Shown one piece after another: positions 30,977-36,730 of a DNA stretch of 45,970 nucleotides. Numbering within the stretch: position 1 is the first letter of the stretch; each line of letters opens with the position of its first letter. The notes below the pieces were generated by a model, which saw only the letters and a list, made by a program, of their open reading frames with translations, ran no database searches and had not been told where the DNA came from. A program made the translations under genes and the position numbers. This stretch comes from a virus, in IMG/VR virus record IMGVR_UViG_3300033148_001467, positions 1-45,970 of that record; one strand, written 5' to 3'.

Positions 30977-32074
30977 ATGTTAGCACAAGTTGAAGTTAAG
31001 AATGGCACGTACCGCAACCAAGATGTTGTTGGTATTTTCGAATTGGTCAAAGAATGGAAGAAAGGCAAGAAGGGTGGTTTCGTTACTGTTCGTAGCGACA
31101 AGTCACTTGAAAAGCTTGGTGCTGGCCCGAACGCTGACGTTCGTATTAACGTCAAATCAAAAGACATTAAAGTTATTGGCGAAATCGCTGGTACTTATTC
31201 TGCTCCTGCTGGCGACACAAAAGAATCTGCTCCAATCTTCCATGAGACAGACAAGCAGACTGTTGCGCGTATCACTGAAACTTTCCAGTACATCGAAACT
31301 TTGACTTCTGCCGCGCAGAAGAATCAAATCACTGGTCTTATCATTTCTGGCCCCGCTGGTGTTGGTAAGTCATATGGTGTTGAAATGACTCTGAATCGTT
31401 TGAACATGCAAGCCATGTTTAAAGAGAATGGTTCTGAGAAGTTCGAAATCATTACTGGTGGTACTTCTGGAATTGGCTTGTACCAAAAGCTTTGGGAGTG
31501 GAGAAAGCCTGGAAACGTTTTGGTATTTGACGATTGTGACTCTGCACTGTTCGAAGAAATTCAGTTGAACATGCTGAAGGCTGCGATGGATACGAAAAAG
31601 AAGCGTAAGATTTGTTGGTTGAAAGAGTCTACTGCTCTTGATAAGACAGACATCCCGAACTCATTCCAGTTCGAGGGCAGCATTATCTTCCTGACTAACA
31701 TCAAGTTCGACCAGTGTAAAGTACGTAAGCTGGCTCCTCACTTGGAAGCAATCATGTCTCGCGTACATTATCTTGATCTTTGTCTTGATACTCGTCGTGA
31801 GCAGTTGCTCCGCGTTAAGCAAGTAGTTGATGCTGGTATGCTGAAAGATCGTAAGCTGGGCGCGAAGCTTGAGAAGGATGTTGTCAACTACGTGTACGAT
31901 AACGTTGACCATCTTACTGAGTTGTCTCTGCGTACTGTACTGAAAGTTGCTGATCTGGCAGCTATCTGTGACAAGACTTGGGAAAAAGCTGCAAGCTTTA
32001 CTTGTCTGTCGCACAATGGTCGCAAAGCGAAGCTGATGGAAGCACAGAACGCTGCCAAGAAGGCGACTGCATAA
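30977..32074 (+). CDS. AAA+ family ATPase, 365 aa
   Basis: A small N-terminal beta domain (residues ~1-75), then an AAA+ core with Walker A GPAGVGKS (125-132), Walker B VLVFDDCD (181-188), sensor-1 IIFLTN (236-241), and an arginine in MSRVHYLDL as possible finger. The C-terminal helical lid follows. Similar stand-alone AAA ATPases are common in large T4-like phages with no proven role; a DNA-remodelling or chaperone function is possible. Its promoter shares an upstream element with the 5629 gene, and its codon use (more GCT, TCT, CGT) suggests high expression. Confidence 0.82.
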   Translation: MLAQVEVKNGTYRNQDVVGIFELVKEWKKGKKGGFVTVRSDKSLEKLGAGPNADVRINVKSKDIKVIGEIAGTYSAPAGDTKESAPIFHETDKQTVARITETFQYIETLTSAAQKNQITGLIISGPAGVGKSYGVEMTLNRLNMQAMFKENGSEKFEIITGGTSGIGLYQKLWEWRKPGNVLVFDDCDSALFEEIQLNMLKAAMDTKKKRKICWLKESTALDKTDIPNSFQFEGSIIFLTNIKFDQCKVRKLAPHLEAIMSRVHYLDLCLDTRREQLLRVKQVVDAGMLKDRKLGAKLEKDVVNYVYDNVDHLTELSLRTVLKVADLAAICDKTWEKAASFTCLSHNGRKAKLMEAQNAAKKATA

Positions 32075-32076
32075 TC

Positions 32077-32259
32077 ATGTATTCACTAGCACAAAAACGA
32101 TTTTTCGCAAAGCGCGATGGCAAAGATGAAGTAGTACTGACGATGGAAGAAGCTGAGGCAACGCTTGCTACCATTGCAGCGCAAGATCGCTTGATCGCGA
32201 AGTACATGGATTACGTTCCTGAAGATGTACTGAAAGAGGATGACGAGTGCTATGAGTAA
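32077..32259 (+). CDS. small acidic hypothetical protein, 60 aa
   Basis: Starts two bases after the ATPase stop. Basic N-terminal dozen residues (MYSLAQKRFFAKRDGK), then an acidic helical body (LTMEEAEATLATIAAQDRLIAKYMDYVPEDVLKEDDE). It overlaps the next gene by 8 nt. Function unknown; linkage suggests co-expression with the AAA+ ATPase. Confidence 0.6.
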   Translation: MYSLAQKRFFAKRDGKDEVVLTMEEAEATLATIAAQDRLIAKYMDYVPEDVLKEDDECYE

Positions 32260-32500
32260 AAGCAGATTAATAGCTGTATGTTGGACTATCGTAGCTGTCC
32301 TTCTTGTATTAAGTCTTGGGCGGTTTATTCTCTACATGCAAACACCAGAAGGCCAATGTGGGCTGGCGACAAGCACTGTCGAACACTTCCAGCCCTGCGA
32401 TCTTAGTGATTCATGCATACTCAGTTTCAGCCAACATGGTAAATATGAGCGGGCACTTCGAACACAAGCTATCTACTGCCCGATTGCTGAGAAAGAATAA
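32252..32500 (+). CDS. small membrane or exported protein, 82 aa
   Basis: ATG at 32252 (ATG 32240 is also possible). The N-terminus SKSRLIAVCWTIVAVLLVLSLGRFILYM is a transmembrane anchor or uncleaved signal. The C-terminal ~50 residues have four or five cysteines (CGLA, CDLSDSC, YCPIAE), which could form disulfides outside the inner membrane. No family was recognised. Confidence 0.6.
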   Translation: MSKSRLIAVCWTIVAVLLVLSLGRFILYMQTPEGQCGLATSTVEHFQPCDLSDSCILSFSQHGKYERALRTQAIYCPIAEKE

Positions 32501-32523
32501 CAGAACATGCCATGCAAGTTAAG

Positions 32524-32545
32524 GCGCCCTTCGGGGCGCTTTTTG
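32524..32545 (+). terminator. intrinsic terminator with UUCG loop
   Basis: GCGCCC (32524-32529) pairs with GGGCGC (32534-32539), loop TTCG, then TTTTT. Right after it is a 12-bp perfect palindrome, GTATGCGCATAC (32545-32556). Confidence 0.88.
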
Positions 32546-32658
32546 TATGCGCATACAATAAAGAGGAAAACATACATAAATATCTGTATGTGGGGTATCA
32601 TCTTTTTCTTCCTAATTCTAATAATTCTCTTTTGGGACACTTAGTTTCCTGAATTCCC

Positions 32659-32687
32659 TTGACAAGTGCATCCCATTGATGTATAAT
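32659..32687 (+). promoter_or_regulatory. consensus sigma-70 promoter
   Basis: TTGACA 32659-32664, 17 bp, TATAAT 32682-32687; AAGGAG follows before the ATG at 32723. Confidence 0.87.
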
Positions 32688-32722
32688 GGTTTAATAAATT
32701 CCACTTAAGGAGAATTAATAAA

Positions 32723-32986
32723 ATGGTAATTTTGACAAAGAAAGACGCCCTACTTGAAGGGCTACGCGCACATGATCGTGGGCTAACAGCAGCACAGATT
32801 ACAGCATGGTTTGGCGTTCGCAATGTTCGCGCAACAGTTAGTGATCTTCGCATGGAAGGCTTCGCTATCTATGCAAACCAAGTAACTGATTTGAAGGGTC
32901 GTACAAAGACGTTTTACCGTCTTGGCACACCTGCTCGTTCAGTTGTTGCAGCAGGTTACGCGGCAATCGCAGCAGGCCTAGTTTAA
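32723..32986 (+). CDS. winged-helix-like DNA-binding protein, 87 aa
   Basis: A probable helix-turn-helix spans KKDALLEGLRAHDRGLTAAQITAWFGVRNVRATVSDLRMEGFAIYANQV: two helices around RGLTAAQITAWF, a recognition-like helix VRNVRATVSDLRMEG, then a beta wing (FAIYANQV...TFYRLG). The C-terminus is alanine-rich. The gene is a self-contained unit with its own consensus promoter and a strong terminator, as expected for an independently regulated DNA-binding factor. Target unknown. Confidence 0.65.
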   Translation: MVILTKKDALLEGLRAHDRGLTAAQITAWFGVRNVRATVSDLRMEGFAIYANQVTDLKGRTKTFYRLGTPARSVVAAGYAAIAAGLV

Positions 32987-33002
32987 GACTAGCCAGATAA
33001 CG

Positions 33003-33036
33003 GGGGTTGTTGCTTTGCAACAGCCCCTGTTTTCGT
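33003..33036 (+). terminator. intrinsic terminator
   Basis: GGGGTTGTTGC (33003-33013) pairs with GCAACAGCCCC (33017-33027), 11 bp with one wobble, loop TTT, followed by TGTTTTCGTTT. Confidence 0.85.
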
Positions 33037-33050
33037 TTCAGGAATACACA

Positions 33051-33494
33051 ATGTTATTAATAGATACATATTTGGCAGAGTCATCTGTACATGGGATAGG
33101 CGTATTTGCAGCAGAGGACATAGCAGAAGGTACACTTATCTGGAAATTTCACCCAGCATTCGACAGTGTTATTCGCAAAGAAGAAATTTCTGATCTTCCT
33201 ACACATATGCTGAACTGGCTATTCGTTCACGCATGGCAAAATGAGGAAGGACACTTTTGCATCGGAATAGACAATGACAAGTACATCAATCACTCAGAAA
33301 ATCCCAATTCCATTTACCAGAAAGAATCTAATACATGGATTGCAGCGCGAGATATAAAGAAAGGCGAAGAACTGACAGACGATTATAGAGAATTTTCTGA
33401 ATCAGACTACGCAAATAGTCTCAGAGGGGACGATGAATACGATCCTGCTATGATTGATGGGCTAGTTGATCTTGTAAAAAACAGTGGTGAGTAA
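33051..33494 (+). CDS. SET-domain protein
   Basis: 147 residues. SET hallmarks in order: SSVHGIGVFAAEDIAEGTLI (residues 11-30, SAM-binding GxG region), NHSENPNS (80-87, matching the NHS/xPN motif) and GEELTDDYREF (105-115, catalytic Tyr112). These form the pseudoknot fold of SET lysine methyltransferases, which transfer methyl from S-adenosylmethionine to protein lysines. There are no pre- or post-SET cysteine clusters. Phage SET proteins are uncommon and their substrates unknown; a host or phage nucleoid or ribosomal protein target would be speculation. Confidence 0.85.
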   Translation: MLLIDTYLAESSVHGIGVFAAEDIAEGTLIWKFHPAFDSVIRKEEISDLPTHMLNWLFVHAWQNEEGHFCIGIDNDKYINHSENPNSIYQKESNTWIAARDIKKGEELTDDYREFSESDYANSLRGDDEYDPAMIDGLVDLVKNSGE

Positions 33495-33756
33495 AGTAGT
33501 ACACTGTAAAAAAGAGAGCTATGACGTATATATTGGTCGCCCTGGCCCGTTTGGAAACCCCTTCGAAATAGGAAAAGACGGAAATAGGGAAGAAGTTGTG
33601 ACACAATACGCAGAATGGGTATTGACACAGCCCGAATTACTTGCTACAATAAAGACTAAATTAAAAGGAAAGACGCTAGGATGTTGGTGCGCACCTCAAT
33701 TGTGTCACGGTGATATTCTAGTGGAACTGACGAATGACACAATTCAAGACGAGTGA
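33484..33756 (+). CDS. DUF4326-family protein, 90 aa
   Basis: Starts at GTG 33484 or 33487, overlapping the SET gene by 11 or 8 nt. Family features are YIGRPGPFGNPFEIG, then LKGKTLGCWCAPQLCHGDILVEL (CxCxPxxCHG), which define DUF4326 proteins common in phages; the Cys/His set may bind a metal. Biochemical role unknown. Ends TGA. Confidence 0.8.
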   Translation: MVSKVVHCKKESYDVYIGRPGPFGNPFEIGKDGNREEVVTQYAEWVLTQPELLATIKTKLKGKTLGCWCAPQLCHGDILVELTNDTIQDE

Positions 33757-33889
33757 ATTATTGATACTTGGTCGTAAGTTACTTAAAGCGTCCAAGGGAG
33801 TTAACAGAGAAAATCTCACAACGAAAGAGTGGTACGCAAAACACAGAGGTGTTGATTGGAACGAAATGGCTAGGCGAAAGAAGCAATGA
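33734..33889 (+). CDS. small basic hypothetical protein, 51 aa
   Basis: Overlaps the DUF4326 gene by 23 nt and the next gene by 4 (ATGA). The peptide MTQFKTSELLILGRKLLKASKG...EWYAKHRGVDWNEMARRKKQ looks helical and basic. The tight overlaps on both sides are the main reason to accept it; the function is unknown. Confidence 0.5.
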   Translation: MTQFKTSELLILGRKLLKASKGVNRENLTTKEWYAKHRGVDWNEMARRKKQ

Positions 33890-34173
33890 AATATTACTTT
33901 TTTGGACAGCAGTCTGGCGTTTCAGGTAGGTGGGTTAGTTGTATGGGATATACTACAGCAAAAACGTGGTATGAAGACAAGTATGTAGGTTGCCTAGACC
34001 CAATGGACGCCTTTAAAAAAGGAATTCCAATTACTGCTATCGGCTGTTGGGTTTGGGGAGAAGCAAGCACAGACGCAGAAAGATTTAAGCAACGACTAAT
34101 TGATAACAACTTTTCACGATTTATGGGATTGAGAATTGCGAAAAAAGATAGAATTTACGAAACGGCTCGTTAG
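33886..34173 (+). CDS. hypothetical protein, 95 aa, ending inside a tRNA gene
   Basis: Aromatic-rich protein (MKYYFFGQQSGVSGRWVSCMGYTTAKTWYEDKYVG), probably a small alpha/beta fold. The stop TAG (34171-34173) is formed by residues 8-10 of the downstream tRNA, so the last codons (GCT CGT) are the tRNA acceptor stem. ATGA coupling upstream. No family was recognised. Confidence 0.62.
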   Translation: MKYYFFGQQSGVSGRWVSCMGYTTAKTWYEDKYVGCLDPMDAFKKGIPITAIGCWVWGEASTDAERFKQRLIDNNFSRFMGLRIAKKDRIYETAR

Positions 34174-34239
34174 CTCAGTGGTAGAGCAAGCGCCTCTAAA
34201 ACGTATGTGTCCAGGGTTCGATTCCCTGACGAGCCTCCA
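34164..34239 (+). tRNA. tRNA with atypical anticodon arm, possible anticodon CTA
   Basis: Acceptor GGCTCGT / ACGAGCC, D arm GCTC-AGTGGTA-GAGC, T arm CAGGG-TTCGATT-CCCTG and encoded CCA are all perfect; total 76 nt. The anticodon arm is poor: the only loop with U33 is CTCTAAA, reading CTA (amber), with a C-A mismatch closing the loop and one more mismatch at the base of the stem. Alternative registers pair worse. Identity is therefore unsure; it could be a suppressor tRNA or a decayed gene. Confidence 0.75.
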
Positions 34240-34244
34240 AATTT

Positions 34245-34514
34245 ATGTTTAAAAAGAAACAGAAACGAGAATTTTTAGACAAACTGAAGAATGGCAATCC
34301 TCCGCCGCCGCCTGAAATGCAATGGCGAGAAGTTTGGTGGGATTGGTACGCAACTGAAAGAAGTTCACGACCAATATTTGGTAGATCAACTACCAGCCGC
34401 TGTTTTACTTTGTATTTTGGATTATTTGCAGTACGATTTCGATATGGCGGCGGGCTTCCAAAAGAAATCTCTGCTAGATACCATCCAATCTATTTTGAAA
34501 AGTGCGAGTTTTAA
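34245..34514 (+). CDS. hypothetical protein, 89 aa
   Basis: Starts 5 nt after the tRNA. Opens basic (MFKKKQKREFLDKLKNGNPPPPP), then EMQWREVWWDWYATERSSRPIFGRS, a Trp-rich stretch, and TLYFGLFAVRFRYGGGLP. It is linked to the next gene by TAATG. An alternative reading frame at 34291-34527 covers the same DNA; this one is preferred because of its coupling and start context. Function unknown. Confidence 0.55.
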   Translation: MFKKKQKREFLDKLKNGNPPPPPEMQWREVWWDWYATERSSRPIFGRSTTSRCFTLYFGLFAVRFRYGGGLPKEISARYHPIYFEKCEF

Positions 34515-34705
34515 TGGAAACGTGTAAACACAACGAAAGCGAAGGCGCAGTAGGACTCTGTTGGGGCTGCAAAGCAAACAGAAAAGCAGAGTATGACTTA
34601 ACTGGAACACACGATCCAGAAGAACAGAAGCAATATTGGAATGACGTTTGGGATCATGTTCGTAAACTAAGACGAGCAAAGTTCAAGAGAAAATTACAAG
34701 GCTGA
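34514..34705 (+). CDS. small Cys/His protein, 63 aa, ending inside a tRNA gene
   Basis: CKHNESEGAVGLCWGCKANR has Cys-x-His and CxxC spacing suited to one zinc. The rest is helical and basic (WNDVWDHVRKLRRAKFKRKLQG). The stop TGA lies in the acceptor stem of the tRNA starting at 34701. TAATG coupling upstream. Function unknown. Confidence 0.55.
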   Translation: METCKHNESEGAVGLCWGCKANRKAEYDLTGTHDPEEQKQYWNDVWDHVRKLRRAKFKRKLQG

Positions 34706-34770
34706 TGTGCCGCTGGGCGGATAAGGGCTTCTAAAACCTGGACGTAGGGGTTCGAATCCCCTCATCAGCG
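34701..34770 (+). tRNA. short tRNA-like gene, possible anticodon CTA or TCT
   Basis: Acceptor GCTGATG / CATCAGC and T arm AGGGG-TTCGAAT-CCCCT are perfect. The D arm is reduced (CCG-CTGGG-CGG) and the whole is only 70 nt; CCA is not encoded (GCAA follows). The anticodon region GGGCTTCTAAAACC can be read as T-T-CTA-A-A (amber) or C-T-TCT-A-A (Arg), each with weak pairing. It is probably an unusual or degenerate tRNA. Confidence 0.6.
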
Positions 34771-34798
34771 CAAACATTATACCCACACTTAATGAAGT

Positions 34799-34806
34799 GA
34801 TAAATA
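34799..34806 (+). promoter_or_regulatory. late-type box GATAAATA directly before the tube paralogue
   Basis: GATAAATA ends 5 nt before the ATG at 34812; no Shine-Dalgarno. Confidence 0.5.
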
Positions 34807-34811
34807 AAAGT

Positions 34812-35237
34812 ATGGCTACATTAATAAACAAGAATACGGGAATTCTGCAACCGCAGTTGCCGTATCGTTGGAGACTTCGTGTACCAGCAGGGTTCACTGA
34901 CGAGGAACACAACAGAATTGCTTGCCAAACAGAATCAATCAAACTAGATTATAAGAATCGAACGTTGCTTGTTACTCTAGTGCAGAATTCAACAGACACG
35001 ATTTTGCATGAAGCAATCATAAAGTTGGTAAATAGACATACAGTAACACTACATATTGATAGCTTAAATGGTACAGATGAGGCCCCTTATTATATTTTGG
35101 AATTTGATTGTAAGCCACTCTCACATAATTTTGAGTTTGACTATACACAGACAAAGGGCGTGGCGAAGCATACAATAGAACTTGAGTACATCACCATGAC
35201 TCCGTACAATCAAAAAGAGGAAATAAAAGATGAATAA
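34812..35237 (+). CDS. tail-tube-like paralogue, 141 aa
   Basis: TGILQPQLPYRWRLRVPAGF (residues 9-28) matches GMLQPKLSYRFRILFSNFG of the gp19-like tube protein at 17230. The end YYILEFDCKPLSHNFEFDYTQTKGVAKHTIELEYITM parallels SWQLDGCFLTNVVNNEFNYESGG of the tube. It is shorter and lies far from the tail cluster, behind a late-type box. It could be a minor tube ring component, a tube terminator or a diverged duplicate. An in-frame ATG at 34797 is upstream of the box and less likely. Confidence 0.6.
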   Translation: MATLINKNTGILQPQLPYRWRLRVPAGFTDEEHNRIACQTESIKLDYKNRTLLVTLVQNSTDTILHEAIIKLVNRHTVTLHIDSLNGTDEAPYYILEFDCKPLSHNFEFDYTQTKGVAKHTIELEYITMTPYNQKEEIKDE

Positions 35238-35388
35238 ATGGTTGACAAAGCTATACGTAGGTGTTACAATTGGTACATGGATTAAGAGAATCCTGATTGC
35301 CATTGTTATTGGGTTTGTCTGGTTTGTACTTGACTACTACTTTAACGTCCACTTGCCAATGATGCAACGTGGAATGCACGTAAACTAA
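35230..35388 (+). CDS. small membrane protein, 52 aa
   Basis: ATG overlaps the previous stop by 8 nt with AGAGGAAA upstream. One transmembrane helix (about residues 21-37, ILIAIVIGFVWFVLDYY) follows a basic start (MNKWLTKLYVGV...WIKR) and precedes a short outer tail (HLPMMQRGMHVN), predicting N-in topology. Function unknown; a consensus-like promoter is embedded in its first half. Confidence 0.55.
   Translation: MNKWLTKLYVGVTIGTWIKRILIAIVIGFVWFVLDYYFNVHLPMMQRGMHVN
35242..35270 (+). promoter_or_regulatory. sigma-70 promoter inside the small membrane gene
   Basis: TTGACA 35242-35247, 17 bp, TACAAT 35265-35270. It would give the 35501 gene a leader of more than 200 nt. Confidence 0.6.
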
Positions 35389-35428
35389 GGAGAAAATGAT
35401 ATGACATAGATCAACGCTATAAGAGGTC

Positions 35429-35493
35429 CCTAATAATGGGTTGTTTGACCTTCCCCGAGCATTCGCTCACAAACAACATAAACTTATTAGGAG
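35429..35493 (+). promoter_or_regulatory. nested leader hairpin that covers the ribosome binding site of the 35501 gene
   Basis: Outer stem CCTAATAA (35429-35436) / TTATTAGG (35484-35491), middle stem GTTGTTTG (35440-35447) / CAAACAAC (35470-35477), inner stem GAGC (35457-35460) / GCTC (35465-35468); all perfect. The outer 3' strand includes the AGG of the AGGAG Shine-Dalgarno (35489-35493), so folding would block initiation at 35501. Confidence 0.65.
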
Positions 35494-35500
35494 AACCACA

Positions 35501-36091
35501 ATGGAAAACTTAAACATTGAAAATGCAAAAACACGATTCTTTGAATCAAAAGAACACTATCTAAATTTTAAACAAGCGTGGAAAGACTTCCACAATAGCG
35601 ACAAACTCGTATGGCGAGAAGACGTTGAAGTATATGCGTACAATCTCGACCGTAACGTAATCATGCGTAACGTGAAGCACACATCGCTATCTGCGCAACA
35701 CTACATGCTCTATAACCTACTTCGTGGATACGACATTCAGCGTGGCTTCACACCACCAAAAGACGCACCAGATCATCAGAAGTGGTATACTTGTGAGTAT
35801 ACTGCTGTGGAAATCTTTCGTGCATCCAAACGACTAGCTGATATTAATAGTACTTCAAAATCTTCGCGTGAATATGCGCGCAAGGATATTGATGCGCTGT
35901 TGCTACCATTTGGTGGACACGTTACGCACGAAACATTACGTGACGTTGGTGAATGGCTCAATATCAACATCTTCAACAACCAGAACTATCCACAATTCGA
36001 AGTCGAAGAATACAAGGACTTTACGGAAGAGGAAGAAGCGAAGAACAAGTTGTCAATCGCAGAACGAATCCAATCATGGAGGACTGCATAA
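35501..36091 (+). CDS. hypothetical protein, 196 aa, translationally controlled
   Basis: AGGAG 8 nt before the ATG lies in a predicted repressive stem. The protein opens MENLNIENAKTRFFESKEHYLNFKQAWKDFHNSDKLVW; the middle LSAQHYMLYNLLRGYDIQRGF is reminiscent of small phage proteins that bind RNA or DNA, and the acidic end (FTEEEEAKNKLSIAERIQSW) is helical. No family can be named. Given the elaborate leader it is probably abundant or autoregulated. TAATG coupling to the next gene. Confidence 0.68.
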   Translation: MENLNIENAKTRFFESKEHYLNFKQAWKDFHNSDKLVWREDVEVYAYNLDRNVIMRNVKHTSLSAQHYMLYNLLRGYDIQRGFTPPKDAPDHQKWYTCEYTAVEIFRASKRLADINSTSKSSREYARKDIDALLLPFGGHVTHETLRDVGEWLNINIFNNQNYPQFEVEEYKDFTEEEEAKNKLSIAERIQSWRTA

Positions 36092-36531
36092 TGTTTACCA
36101 TACCCAAAGAAAACTTTGAACAATACATGGAAGGATATGTAAAGATACATGATGCAGTTGAACAACTGGCAGATTCATATGTCAATACTTTTGGCGAGGG
36201 CGACAGAGAGTACGTATCAGATTTTGAAATCGAATACGATGGCGTACTTGGCTCAATACAAATAGGGTCTGAAATATCACGTTGCGGTTGTTGTGGCCCT
36301 GATTACAATTCGTATAATATTCCGCTTGCTTACCTGCTTGACGATGATTGGATTAACACTGAAAAGAATCGTCGTGCAGCAAAGGCACGAAAACTAAAGA
36401 AAGACAAGGCTGCAAAGGCAGCAATACGAAAGAAAGAAAAAGTCATTAAAGACGCAGCAAAGAAGAAAAGACTTGAGGCCGAACGTTATCAAGAATTTTT
36501 GGAAATGAAAAAAGAGTACGAAAGTAAGTAA
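36091..36531 (+). CDS. hypothetical protein with Lys-rich coiled coil, 146 aa
   Basis: The N-terminal ~90 residues look globular (VSDFEIEYDGVLGSIQIGSEIS then RCGCCGPDYNSYNIPLAYL, with a CxCC cluster). The C-terminal ~55 are a lysine/alanine-rich coiled coil (RRAAKARKLKKDKAAKAAIRKKEK...). Coupled to the gene at 35501 by TAATG. Function unknown. Confidence 0.65.
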   Translation: MFTIPKENFEQYMEGYVKIHDAVEQLADSYVNTFGEGDREYVSDFEIEYDGVLGSIQIGSEISRCGCCGPDYNSYNIPLAYLLDDDWINTEKNRRAAKARKLKKDKAAKAAIRKKEKVIKDAAKKKRLEAERYQEFLEMKKEYESK

Positions 36532-36540
36532 GTGAATTAT

Positions 36541-36719
36541 GGCGGTAATAGCTTAAGGGTAAAGCGCCTGGGGCAAAGTTATATAGCGCGGCCAGTTATA
36601 TATAGCATCACTGCAATGAGCAGACAGGAGACGGTAAACTGCAAGTTAGGTAGTAGGATTACGGCCAACAATCTGAATCAAACCTTGCAGCGCGTTCGAA
36701 TCGCACCGTGCCGCCACCA
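36541..36719 (+). tRNA. tRNA-shaped gene with two insertions (anticodon loop and T stem)
   Basis: 5' GGCGGTA pairs with 3' TGCCGCC (36709-36715), followed by ACCA; D arm GCTT-AAGGGTA-AAGC. The anticodon 5' strand CCTG (36567-36570) pairs with CAGG only at 36625-36628, so about 47 nt interrupts the loop. The T-stem 5' strand is split: CGGT (36632-36635) and GCG (36692-36694) together pair perfectly with CGCACCG after TTCGAAT, separated by 56 nt (36636-36691). The loop lacks U33 and the acceptor/T region is 2-3 nt long, so this copy may be degenerate; no anticodon can be assigned. Confidence 0.6.
36636..36691 (+). other. T-stem insertion element, copy 1 (56 nt)
   Basis: Terminal helix CTGCAAG / CTTGCAG (7 bp). 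The core TTAGG...ATTACGGCCAACAAT...CAAAC is shared with copy 2 at 36835. It starts with AAA. Confidence 0.65.
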
Positions 36720-36730
36720 ATTCAATCTAT

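Noticed and set aside
34291-34527. Alternative frame encoding a 78-aa protein
   Set aside because: It overlaps the 34245 frame almost completely; the 34245 frame has a TAATG link to the next gene and a start just after the tRNA, so it is preferred, though the choice is not certain.
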